Assembly: GCA_963575745.1 (NCBI GenBank)
Contig: CAUYUJ010003914.1
Location: forward strand, 64,001 to 128,000
From: Prorocentrum cordatum
Lineage: Eukaryota > Sar > Dinophyceae > Prorocentrales > Prorocentraceae
Direction: 5' to 3'
DNA length: 64,000 nucleotides
Notes under the pieces: model-generated
What the model saw: the letters and a program-made list of their open reading frames with translations, nothing else
Told to the model about the DNA's origin: nothing
Database searches by the model: none
Shown here: in pieces, positions 22,566 through 32,034 of the stretch
Numbering within the stretch: the stretch's first letter is position 1
Layout: each line of letters begins with the position of its first letter
Made by a program: the position numbers and the translations under genes

Positions 22566-22679
22566 CCTCGGACCTGCGCAGGCGGCAGGGTCGGGGTGTC
22601 CGCGGGGGGGGGGGCGGGCACGATAACCTGGGGCACCGCCTGATCACGAACAACAGTGACAAGATCGAGGAGCCAGGAC
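22566..22679 (-). CDS. Exon of unknown gene, after direct-repeat intron
   Basis: Joined to 22908 (the intron is 22680-22907), the minus strand continues the frame as RSWLLDLVTVVRDQAVPQV and IVPAP, then becomes proline/alanine-rich and can end at GCGCAG|GTCC near 22566-22570. No family is recognised. Coding potential is supported mainly by the clean frame across the removed segment. Confidence 0.4.
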
Positions 22680-22907
22680 CTCTTCTCGGGTCGGGCGAAA
22701 GGGGGGGATAGCAAAGGGGGGGTTTGAGAATCAGCTCACGTAGCTGATTTTCCCGGCGCCTCCCGGCGCCGGAGGCGCCCATGTATCGAGGAATGGGCCC
22801 CTCGGTGGGCCGAAACCAGCTGCATGCAGCAAATTTCGTAACCCCCCCTTTCCCAAACCCCCCCTTTCGCCCGACCCGAAACAATGACAATATCGAGGAG
22901 CCAGGAC
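22680..22907 (-). mobile_element. 228-nt introner-like intron flanked by 29-bp direct repeats
   Basis: A 199-bp core (22686-22884) has inverted ends TCGGGTCGGGCGAAAGGGGG and its complement CCCCCCTTTCGCCCGACCCGA (first 20). It is bounded by the direct repeats 22657-22685 and 22885-22913 (TGACAA-ATCGAGGAGCCAGG.., 28 of 29 identical). Both repeats contain GAAGAG|GTCC on the minus strand. The first supplies a GT donor and the second an AG acceptor, so splicing removes exactly one repeat plus the core. Confidence 0.75.
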
Positions 22908-22990
22908 CTCTTCGCATCCTCCGCCCCAGGGCACCTTTTCAGGAGGCATCGAGCGGCGAGTGCTGGCCCCCGCGAGCGGTGCACGTGCAA
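22908..22990 (-). CDS. Exon of unknown gene, before direct-repeat intron
   Basis: The minus strand reads RSRGPALAARCLLKRCPGAE and then DAK, ending GCGAAGAG|GTCC. It is continuous in frame with 22679 once the intron is removed. The 5' limit is not defined and no domain is recognised. Confidence 0.4.
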
Positions 22991-23652
22991 ACAAAACAGA
23001 CAGCACTCCAGACAAACCACGTGCAACGTGACACGTCGGACACTAAAAACTCGATACACAGTACGTCTGACGTGGAATCGGCCCCGTCAAAAGACATGCA
23101 TTGGCACAACGATGCATGCTCAGAGCTCTCCGCTGCGAGAAGCGGGTGCATCCCGAGGCAGGACACAACACACGCCCACCGTCCAGGGAAGCGGTGCCCC
23201 ATGACCACCCCGGGACGCAGCAGAGGCCTCCTGGCACGTGGAGGCGCAGTAGAATGCCAGGTGGACTGCCAGGTGGGGTCTTCTGCTCTCTTCTGGGCCC
23301 CCCCTCTGCGCAAAGAGTGGCGAAGGCATCGCCCCCGCGCTCCCGAGGCCAATGGCCCCCCGCAGAAAGCGGCGGGCCCGCAGGACGGCCCAGGCAGGCA
23401 ACCAAGGGCGCCAGGATAGCCCAGGCCGCCTCGAAGACGGCGCAAAATAGCGCCGAAGGCGGCCGAAGATGGCCTCAACTTAATTAGAGGGCAGAAAATC
23501 CACCCCGAGAATAACCACCCCGACACGCGAAGCCGTTTAGAAAACGCACCCAAAGAAGGAATCAAGCAGGGCAAGGCTGTTTAGTAAACGCCCAAGGCCG
23601 TTTAGTAAATGCCAATTGTCCGGTCCGGGTGGTTTGGCCTCCCTTGATTAAT
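22991..23652. other. No recognised gene
   Basis: Mixed-composition DNA with open frames on both strands and no family signature. A loose CAAGA/GGCCGAAGATGG repeat lies at 23400-23470. Confidence 0.35.
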
Positions 23653-23885
23653 GGGCCCTGGAAACGACAGGGCCGTTTTTTTACCGGTTCCGTTTGGCAA
23701 TTGTTTTGCCAGCTCCGACGCAATTTGTGTACCGGTTCCGTCGCCCTTTTTGCGACCGGTTCCGGCTCCGGTTCCAATCCTGAAGCAGTTATTTACAGTT
23801 TCCAGTTGCCTTTTTTTGCCGTTTCCATTTTCAAGGGACATTTTCTTGGAAACGGTGAAAAACGGCCCTGCCGTTTCCGGGGCCC
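23653..23885. mobile_element. 233-bp inverted-repeat element
   Basis: The ends GGGCCCTGGAAACGACAGGG and the complement of GGGCCCCGGAAACGGCAGGG run into CCGTTTTT. The interior is T-rich with repeated ACCGGTTCC. Confidence 0.8.
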
Positions 23886-24490
23886 GCAAAGGGCCTCAAT
23901 ACGGCCCACGTGACGCCAAGAGGGCCACAAGAGAACCCCACAGGGCCCGACGCAACCAGCATCGTGAATTTCCTGTCGGCGTTTGCGGCAATGTCGCATT
24001 CTCGTCTTTTGGGGCATCCGTCAGTTCACGGCGGCCCATAGAACTGCCGAGATGGCCCCAAGACGACCTAAGATGCCCCCAAGAGAGTCCCAAGCTTGCC
24101 CAAGAGGACCCCACGGTGGCCCCAAAGGCATCCAAGACGGCCCCAAGACGTCCCAAAAGGGCCTCCCGAGGGACCCAAGACAGCCTCAAAGGCCCTTCGA
24201 CGGAGAGAAGACGACGACACGATGGCCCAACGACGGCCCCCAGACACCCCGCATTCGGCCAAAAACGCCCAACGACGAACAGAGTCACAAGACGGCCTAA
24301 TTAAGAGGTCCCCAAGACGGCCTCCAGGTGCCCCTAAGACTGCCCCAGTGGAGACCAAGGCAGCCCCAGGAGGGCCCGCATGAGCTCCATGAGCGACGTG
24401 ACGGCATCCCGTGCCCACTCGGACAGCCGCCACCCGGAGTGATGGGCTGGCACGGCGGTGGGACTTGCCGCAGGCAGCGGGACGTCTTTG
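23886..24490. repeat. CCCAAGACGGCCCC degenerate repeat
   Basis: Between about 24055 and 24375 a loose 17-24 bp period (CCCAAGA..GCCCC) is visible. It is the same sequence class as the introns of the gene at 52950-57234, in reverse orientation. No gene was seen. Confidence 0.6.
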
Positions 24491-24492
24491 TC

Positions 24493-24685
24493 GGCGGCAG
24501 CATGCGGGAAGTCAGGCGGGGCAGGCCTCCTCAGATGGCTCGGAAAGCCCCCAGCCTTCTGAGAAGTTGTCTGAGCCTTCTCTGAAGACAGGGACGGTCT
24601 CCCAGAAGGCGCGAGGGCTTCTGAGAAGCCCCGCCGCCTTCTGAGAAGGCATTATCTCTTTCGCTTCCCGCCTTCGCTCGCCGCC
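24493..24685. mobile_element. Foldback element, GGCGGCGAGC family
   Basis: The ends GGCGGCAGCATGCGGGAAGT and CGCTTCCCGCCTTCGCTCGC+CGCC are inverted. The interior holds repeated CTTCTGAGAAGG. Relatives are at 25984-26507, 28064-28257 and 44393-44583. Confidence 0.8.
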
Positions 24686-24924
24686 GACTTTGGGCCCCCC
24701 CCATGAGGGGCAACGGTAAGTGGGGGGCCCACTGCGGCCAAAAAAAATCGACCTGAAATCGACGATACATCGCCAATAGATCCGCGATAAGCTCTCGATA
24801 CCGAAAGCGTACGTTTCTGGGCGGGGTGGGCTATCCAGCCCCCGTCAGCGTCGAATGGGCGATTGGGGGTCGATGCGCTCACCCCTGAGCCTATACCCTC
24901 CCGTTGTTGCCCCCGGTTTTCGGG

Positions 24925-25170
24925 GCGCACCTCGGCTCACCGTCGGCCGTTCGGGACGATCCCGGCACTCCCGGAACGCCCTCGGCGAGGCGCAGCCGCT
25001 GGTCAGCATCCCGAGGCTGGGAAACCGCCCAAAACCCACGAAAACGATCAAGAACCTGGAACCTCGCTTCCCCCGGCGGTGGACATCTGCAAATTCTGGC
25101 CTCGGCGAAAACCCTCGCCAGATCGCAAGGGGCACCCTCCATGGCGAAGCGGCACCGCTGCGGCACCCTC
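24925..25170 (-). CDS. Possible exons of unknown gene
   Basis: The minus strand reads FAMEGAPCDLARVFAEARIC and ends TTCCAG|GTTCTTG (25056/25055). A 57-nt segment to GACCAG|CGG (24999/24998) could be a mini-intron or simply coding, since it stays open. Then comes RLRLAEGVPGVPGSSRTADG. The second part matches the duplicated piece at 19041-19365. No function is assigned. Confidence 0.3.
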
Positions 25171-25577
25171 TCTGAGAGGGCAGCACACGGTCGCGTCGCC
25201 GGGACAGCCAGATCTCTACGCGCCCTGCGCCCTGGTCATCTCCATCTTCCTGGGGAGCCCACAAGGTAACCGAGTGCCCCTTATATAATCACACCCGGGG
25301 GAACAGAAAACTCGGGGTTCGGAGGCGATCAACAAATTCTCGCCCCAGCAGCTCGCGTGTACTGCCACACGTTATTCGCGACTTGGGAAATAAAGGGGTT
25401 CAGGCGGGAAAATACTTTCTCGTTCCGGCCATGCGGTCACCGCGAGAGTACCGCTACTCCCCGGACCTCTCCCGGGGTGCGTCCTGACCAGGACTCCCGG
25501 GCGCATCCCGCCGTGGCGGCGAGGGCCTCCCCCGAGGCCCGAGGAGGCGAAACCGAGCCAAGGGCGGCGGAAGGGGC

Positions 25578-25753
25578 ACAGGGCAGTCTTTAAGACAAAG
25601 AATTGTGGAACAATCTACCCTAGGTTAATACATGATTCATGTATGAATAAACTGTTGCATGAACCCCTCGTTGTTTTTAATATATTGAATCCCTGCATTT
25701 TGCATACGCGATCCGCCCGCGGAGCATGTAATTATTCAAAAACGGCACTGTAC
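25578..25753. mobile_element. MITE-like element, family 2, at an exon end
   Basis: Read on the minus strand it starts exactly at AAG|GTACAGTGCCGTTTTTG, a consensus donor, after the last recognised exon of the secreted protein gene. It ends TTAAAG|ACTGCCCTGT. An intron role is therefore likely. Confidence 0.7.
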
Positions 25754-27321
25754 CTTCTCCTCCCCCGAAGCTTCCTGTCCAGCATCTTGGTGATCAGGTG
25801 GGCCGCGCTCGTCGCCTTCCGCACGGCGCGCCTCAGCTCGCGGGCGGCCGCGGGCGCAGCGGCGCCGCCGCCCCGGGCCGCCGCCTCGGCGTGGTCGAGC
25901 TCGTCGAGGTCCTCCTCGAGCAGGCTGGCCTGCTGGCTCAGCGTGGTGGTGCGCAGGGCTCTGCTCTGGGCCAGCATCCTCTCGGCGGCGAGCGAGAGGG
26001 GGGGGGGGACAGGGCAGTTGTTAAGACATGGGATGTTTGACAATATCGGACTTTTAATACATGATCAATTCAGGAAGAAATCGATGCACGAAACCATCGC
26101 TGCTTTCAATACGACCCGCACGCGGAGCATGCATTCAAAAAAAAGGCACGGAAGGGAGTCAGGCGCGGCGGGCCTGCTCGGAAGGCTCGGGCGCCCCCCC
26201 CCGGTCTCCCGAGGAGTCTCCTGAGCCCTCCCCGGAGACACGGAGTAGACATAAAGGGGCCCCAGGACACACAAATAAATACACACAAATAAACAGATTC
26301 CCTATATTTTCCCATATTTTCTGGGTTTTTGTCTTCCCCCCCACTTCCCATATTTTCCCATATTTTCCTGGGTATCGTCGATTAATTGTGTCTGTGTGTT
26401 TTTTTCTCTCCTGAGAACCTCTCGGCGGGCGCGAGGGCTCCCGAGAAGCCCCGCCGCCTTCTGAGAGGGCCTCCTCCCTCTCGCTCCCCCCCCCTCGCTC
26501 GCCGCCGATCCTCTCCCTCGCCAGCGCGACGTCGCCCTGGGCGCCCACGACCGCGATCTCGCTGTCCCTCTGCTCGTCCAGCTCCTCGATCTGCTCCTGG
26601 AGCTCCTCGGCCTTCTCCGTGGCCGCCTCCAGGACGCCCTTCCTTCGGAGGGGGCTGAAGGTGCCCCTGGCCCAAGGTGCCCCCAGCTTTTCGATCAAGT
26701 TTCAAGGCCCTGGGGCCCTCTGGGCCTCGCGAGGGGTGCCCTGGAGGCCGTGGGGGCCTCCTTGGAAATCCGGGGGGCACCTCGGGCCAGGGGCACTTCT
26801 AGCAGCACCCGATTCCTGGCGTTCTCCATCATCCAGGCCGGCACCTCCTCGCCCGTGACCTGCAGCTGGGCGGCCTTGCACGCGGCCCAGCGGTTGGCCC
26901 ACTTGGCATCCTCCGCCACGAGCTCCTCCATCCACTGTGGCGTCTCCTTGCCCTCCGCCCGCAGGCGCCTGGACTCCTGCACGGCCCATTTCATCCTGCC
27001 CCTCTTCTCGTCCTCGGCGACGAGCTTGCCCATCCACTCCGGGACCGTTGCGTTCGCGTCGCTCTGGAGCTGCTTCACCATCTTCTTGGCCCACTGCAGG
27101 GTGCTGTGCTGCTGCATGCGTTCCTTCCTCTGCGCCCATGTCAGCTCGGTCTCATTCTTGCACCACGTCGGGGCGTCGGCCGGCATGGGGCCGAAGCTGG
27201 CCTCCATGACAGACACGTACCCAGAGTCCGAATCGTCGGACTGCAGGAGACTGAGCTCCCCTGGCCAGGCGGCCGCAATGCCAGCCAGCAGGGCGGTGAG
27301 GTACAGAGACGGGGACGCCAT
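25754..27321 (-). CDS. Secreted WM-repeat / coiled-coil protein, three exons visible
   Basis: The start ATG at 27321-27319 has a good context (GCCATGG) and opens a signal peptide, MASPSLYLTALLAGIAAAWP. Exon 1 (27321-26797, 175 codons) carries two or three ~33-residue repeats of the form PxWMxxLVAEDxK..RWA..L..G.E (PEWMGKLVAED, PQWMEELVAED, PAWMMEN), two N-glycosylation sequons (NET, NAT) and one early cysteine. Exon 2 (26638-26511) is a heptad coiled coil (EKAEELQEQIEELDEQRD). Exon 3 (25978-25754) continues it (LAQSRALRTTTLSQQASLLE). Introns are 26796-26639 (GT-AG, inverted-repeat element) and 26510-25979 (GA-AG introner). Frames join cleanly at the second intron; the first acceptor is less certain. 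The protein probably enters the secretory pathway. The family is unknown and the 3' end lies beyond the family-2 MITE. Confidence 0.65.
25984..26507 (-). mobile_element. Introner with 8-bp target duplication and two nested insertions
   Basis: The terminal inverted repeats GGCGGCGAGCGAG and CTCGCTCGCCGCC are flanked on both sides by ATCCTCTC (25976-25983 and 26508-26515; GAGAGGAT on the minus strand). Splicing GAGAG|GAT..GAGAG|GAT removes the element and one copy of the duplication and restores the frame (ARE-R-MLAQ), giving GA-AG borders. Inside lie a family-2 MITE (26007-26150) and an AT-rich element (26251-26410) also found at 34721-34883. Confidence 0.85.
26658..26798 (-). mobile_element. 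141-bp inverted-repeat intron element
   Basis: The ends AGGTGCCCCTGGCCCAAGGT and the complement of AAGTGCCCCTGGCCCGAGGT match over about 23 bp with one or two differences. It coincides with the first intron of the secreted protein gene. The donor GAA|GTGCCCC is formed by the element edge. The acceptor could be CTTCAG inside the element or GGAAG|GGC 16 nt further; only the latter keeps frame. Confidence 0.75.
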
Positions 27322-27329
27322 GGCGAATG

Positions 27330-28063
27330 ATATGAAGTTCAGCCGCGCGGAGGGGACCGTTGCAAGGGATCGCTTGAGCAGATACAGTGTCACGTACACC
27401 GGACCGCGCGCCCGATAAGAGAGTTGCGGGGCGGGGGGGTCACTTCCACACGTCCTCCAACGTGATGGCACTGCTTCCCCATGCGTGTTGTTAGTGTTCT
27501 CATCCTGGCGACTGCGTGAACTGTACGACGATGCGTCTTATACTCACCTGGGCTACGCCGCCACAAACCCCAAGCCTCACACGTTTTGGCCTTTTCGGTG
27601 CGGGCCGCCGAAGTCTCGACCCTCTCCCCAGGGCCGGTTTTTTTGCATCGACCACACGCAAGAGAAGCCCTGGCTAAGAGTGACCTCTGGTGCGCGGCTT
27701 CTGCGGGGGCCGCGGGGGGACTAAACACAAGCTAAGAGTGACCTTTGGTGACCTTTGGTGCGCGGCTTCTGGTGCGCGGCTCCTGGGGGGCCGCGGGGGA
27801 AATAAACACAGGCTACGAGTGACCTTTGGTGCGCGGCTTCTGGGGGGCCGCGGGGGGACCAAACACAAGCGCGCAAGGCGCTATCACTGCACCGCTCCCG
27901 GCGATCGGGGCACCCCAGTGGGCCCGCACAAAGGGTGATTCAAGCAAAGGGTCACTCTTACGTGTAGTCGATTCCCTCCCGAGTCGTTGTTGGACGGTCC
28001 CGGGGCCCGGCCATGGGCCCCCGAGCCCGAAAACGGCCCAACAACATACTGTCGTGATTTTTT
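27330..28063. repeat. Non-coding; ~60-bp tandem repeat
   Basis: Three to four imperfect units with GAGTGACCTTTGGTGCGCGG, GGGGGCCGCGGGGG and AAACACA(A/G)GC lie between 27680 and 27880. An E1-like segment lies at 27965-28063. No gene is recognised upstream of the secreted protein start. Confidence 0.65.
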
Positions 28064-28257
28064 GGCGGCAAGCGAGGTGGGGAAGCGAGAAGGAGAAAAT
28101 CTTCTCAGAAGGCGGCGGGGCTTCTCAGAAGGCATCCGCCCTTCTGAGAAGCTTGCTGTGCCTTCGGGGGAGGCTTCGAAGATCTCTCAGAAGGCCGGGA
28201 CTTCGGAGCCTTCTGAGGAGGCCCGCCCCTTCTCACTTCCCCCCTGGGCTCGCCGCC
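28064..28257. mobile_element. Foldback element, GGCGGCGAGC family
   Basis: The ends GGCGGCAAGCGAGGTGGGGA and CTTCCCCCCTGGGCTCGCCG+CC are inverted, with internal CTTCTCAGAAGGC repeats. Confidence 0.8.
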
Positions 28258-28319
28258 GACTGTCCCCGATGTTGGGGCTATTCCGACTGCACGGCAGATT
28301 TTGGGCCCCGCTCATTTAA

Positions 28320-28783
28320 CTACATACATACATACATACATACATGCATACATACATACATACCTACATACCTACATACCTACCTACCTACCTACCTACC
28401 TACCTACCTACCTACCTACCGACCTACATACATACATACATACATACATACATACATACATACATACATACATACATAAATACATACATACATACACACC
28501 TACACACCTACATACCTACATACATACCTACATACTTACATACTTACATACCTACAGACCTACCTACCTACCTACCTACCTACCTACCTACCTACCTACA
28601 TACATACATACATTCATACATACCTACCTACATACCTACATACCTGCATACCTACATACATGCATGCATGCATACATACATAGATATACACACGTATGTG
28701 TGTATATATATATGTATCGTCGGATAGCTATATATATGTATATAAGAACCGATGCATATATGTGTATAGTTGTATGCATATAT

Positions 28784-28824
<41 letters not shown>

Positions 28825-28830
28825 CGATGC
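28320..28830. repeat. CATA / CTAC tetranucleotide and TA microsatellite
   Basis: (ACAT)n and (CTAC)n blocks alternate over 28320-28685, followed by TA-rich sequence to 28825. Confidence 0.95.
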
Positions 28831-29240
28831 GTCCATCTTCGATGGGGGCGCGTCCGCATGGCCCCTCTGGGGGTGTATCCCCGACTTCCCCATCTTGTCT
28901 GAGCGATTGGGGACCGATGAACAGCTGCACACGCACGCCGCGAACGACGGGCACGCCTTAACCGAAGCGTTCACGCCCACGACCTCCAGTGAGGCCAACA
29001 TAGCCTTGGGCTAAGGGTGGCTGCGGAGAGGATGATGACGAGGAGCCGCTTCAGCGCCCGGCTAAGTATAAAGATGCCCACCTGAGTAAGGGCACGCTTT
29101 CTCAGGCGATGGCCAGAGGATCGAACGAGCGAGCCCGATGGTGCTTGTCTGAGTTTGCTGTCTGGTGGTGCACTAGGAGCGGTCCTTGCAACCGAAGAAT
29201 TCAGGAAAAGCCCGCCCCAAAAAAACAGAAGGCCCACAAA
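28831..29240. other. No recognised gene
   Basis: Unique-looking DNA with no family signature on either strand. The end may belong to the retroelement relic that follows. Confidence 0.3.
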
Positions 29241-29760
29241 AAACATAAGGTTTCGGGGGCCCTGTCTACTGCCTGTGGGCACCGGCCTGCCCTCTGTCCA
29301 GGAGGGCCGGTTGGAGCCTCGTGCAGCTCACTGGTGACGGCCAGCTGTTGGCCGCTGCGCATGGTCCTGTACTGTGGCACGTCAATCCGTTCCAAACTGC
29401 CAGCGATAGTGAAGATACGGCCATCCTGATGGCGGCCCGCGGTAGTGTCAGAGCAGAGGCCACCGTTCACATCGATTGTCAAGGTACGGTCGGTTGCCTG
29501 CTCGATCCGCTCACTGCTTGTCACCCTTCTAATCCCAAATGCCATATCTGGGAAGAGGTGCACCGTGCTCTGCCTGGAGCGAGGGCGATCAAAGTGAGCG
29601 CTCGCCTGCCGTACAGCGCGGTGTCAGACGGCAAGATCTCGGAGTTTCACCGGGCTGGGAACAGGGCGGCGGATCTGCATGCTGGCCAAGGGGCCGCCTG
29701 CCACCCTGACCCAGGCCCTGGCCGTGGGGCCCTTGAAGGCCTCCAGGACGCGGTGAAAGG
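29240..29760 (+). pseudogene. RNase H domain relic of a non-LTR retrotransposon
   Basis: The plus frame reads EATVHIDCQGTVGCL (the catalytic aspartate strand of RNase H), CHPSNPKCHIWEEVHRAL, and then SEFHRAGNRAADLHAGQGAA, the GNxxAD motif with the final catalytic aspartate. This order and the surrounding words match RNase H domains of dinoflagellate LINE-type elements. The first strand (DGS motif) is not readable in the same frame, and the open frame drifts into biased sequence after 29760. No reverse transcriptase was seen nearby, so it is a fragment. Confidence 0.65.
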
Positions 29761-31030
29761 CTTCGCCTGGCGGACCGCCATCCAGGAGGTCCTCATGGCG
29801 GAGGCTGAGGCTTTCGACACCCGCCCTCTCTCGCCTCGGCCTCTGCATGGGGGCGGGGACGGTGGAGCTGTTGGGGGGCTGGATGTGGCCAGGAGGAGGG
29901 CCCCGAGGCCGCCGTTGATCGGGAGCCGATCGGCGCGTGGACCCCGTACTCACGCCGTCTGCGTGTGACGAGCTGCGGGTGTGTACGCGGCCCTGCAGGG
30001 GCACGCGCTGCAGGCCGCGCCCGTCGCTCTGCCCTCTGGTCTGCCCCCTCCCCCACCCGAGCCAGGCGAAGTCTTTGCGTGCACGGCACGTGGAGGTATG
30101 CTTGGGAAGGAGTTCTCGGTTTGGCGCGAAGGTGCGAACGCCGTCCGACGACGAGAACCTCTGCGCGACAGCTCAAGCCGTGCCGCCGATGAGCGCTTCC
30201 CGTGTGGCTCCAAGCAGTATTCGGGTTGGTCCACTGGGGCCTGGAGGTCCCCCGCGCCGCAGGCCTCGATGGGCCTCCTGGCGCCAAAAAGCGCGCCACC
30301 TGGCCCTGGACCCACAGCAAGCGGCGCCCTCGGTTGAGATCTGCCAGCCATCCGGGGCGCATTCTCGAAGTGGCCACCGCCTCGTTGTACTGCCGCCCTC
30401 ACCCTCACAAGTGCGCCGCACTCCCCCGCGTGAGTCCGGGGGGACTGGTATCTTTTGCATGCAACTCGCGCCCCCCAGCTGCGACCACGACGTGTCGCGT
30501 GCAGTTTTCCCGCCTCCCCTTCCTCCCTCACCATCCTCTGCCTTCTCCTCCTTCTCCTCCTCGCCTTCCCCCTCCTGCCCCTCGCGCTTCTCTTCCTCGT
30601 CCTCGTGGCTCTCACACTCGCCTCGCGACGTCTCCGACCACGCGGCCAACGACCAGGCTAAATCTGGGCTAAAACTGGGCTACGAGTGGTGGGCTAGAAG
30701 TGGGCTCAAAAGTGGGCTAAAATGCGCTGGCGAATCTCCGCCGCATCCTCGTTCTGCGAATTCATGAACCCTGTCGACGTTTTCATGTGTCTGGTCGCCC
30801 GAGAATATCTCATGTTTTTCTATTGATTCTGAAATCTCGCCACCACGGTTGTATTCCCGTTCGGCGTTTTCTTATTCCCGGCGGGCCTCCAGGGCGCGCA
30901 ACTGAAAGACCGGGCACGAGTCGGCCAACAATTGATTAAAAGTAGGCTAAAAGATGGCTAGAAGTGAACTATAAGTGGGGTAGAAGTTGGCCCAAAGTGG
31001 GCTACAAGTGGGCTAAACTTCGGCTGCAAC
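29761..31030. repeat. Possible retroelement tail, then GTGGGCTAAAA minisatellite
   Basis: 29761-30480 may be the tail of the retroelement, but no motif proves it. From 30655 to 30725 and from 30935 to 31025 a ~12-bp repeat (GTGGGCTAGAA / AAGTGGGCTAAAA) is visible. Confidence 0.5.
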
Positions 31031-32034
31031 TAGCCTTGAAGTGGTATGCAGCTCAGCAGTGGGAGACGCAGCGAAATAATCAGGCAGACAAGACAGGAGC
31101 AAGGAGGGGCAGGGAGGAGGAGGAGGGAGTGACCGGCCAAGACCCGCTGAACAGTAACACGGCACACATGGCACTTGCTCCCGCGCCCCTACGCGCACAC
31201 AGGACAACCGCCGCGCGGGCACCAAAGATGCACCAGAGGGCGCTGCGCCCTCGCAACGAGAGCAACGTTGCTTTCGCCAGATGGGCCACACGAGTGCGAA
31301 AACATCAGCCCGTGGGAGCCTAAAAACCGAACATCGGCAGGTGGCCCAAGCGGCAAAAGGGGCAGACGATTCCGGCAGACGGAGACACCCAAGCTGCGTC
31401 GGGTCCTCGAACCGGAGCCTCTGCAGAGCCCCCCTCACCCGATCGAGCCAAAGGCTCGGTGCCCTCGGGCGAGGTTGAGCAGGGCCGACCGTCCCGGCAT
31501 TCCTATAGGCCTACCACGACATGTCCTTAGAACACACGCATCTTCGGAGGACAAAAACAACGTTCTCAGAACTGACCCCGATGTGCTGAAGCAAGACGGT
31601 CCCCGCCAGAAGCGCGCGAAGCACAGCTCGTGGGAAGCACCCCAAAAAGGTTCTTAACAACACTCCTTGGCAGGGGCCTATGAAAAAGGCGAGCCAGGAC
31701 GCTTCGCCACTGCTTGACGACGGGGGCCCGGCGCCCCGGCAACGGGGGAAGGGGCCGGCGACGCGCCTGCCGGCCGGGCGAGGGGCACGTCCCGCCCCCA
31801 CCCGGCGGTGGGGCGGCGGCCGCGCTGCGGCCGAGCTCGGCAAGGAGGTCGAGCCAGGGGGGGTCGACAGCTCAGCCTCGGCCTGCTCCACACGTGGTGT
31901 CCCGTCGGGTCTGCGAAGAAATGTGAGCTGCTCCACGTTTGCTGCCCCGTCGAATCTAGGACACATTGCGCGGGACGATCCGCAGGTCTGCACAGCACTC
32001 TGCTCATGCTTCGTAGAGTCGTAGTGAGCCGAAC
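31031..32034. other. No recognised gene
   Basis: Open frames on both strands lack family motifs. No repeat stands out. Confidence 0.35.

Noticed and set aside
28320-28690. Telomeric or subtelomeric repeat
   Set aside because: The unit is CATA/CTAC, not a TTTAGGG-type telomere repeat, and lies inside unique sequence.
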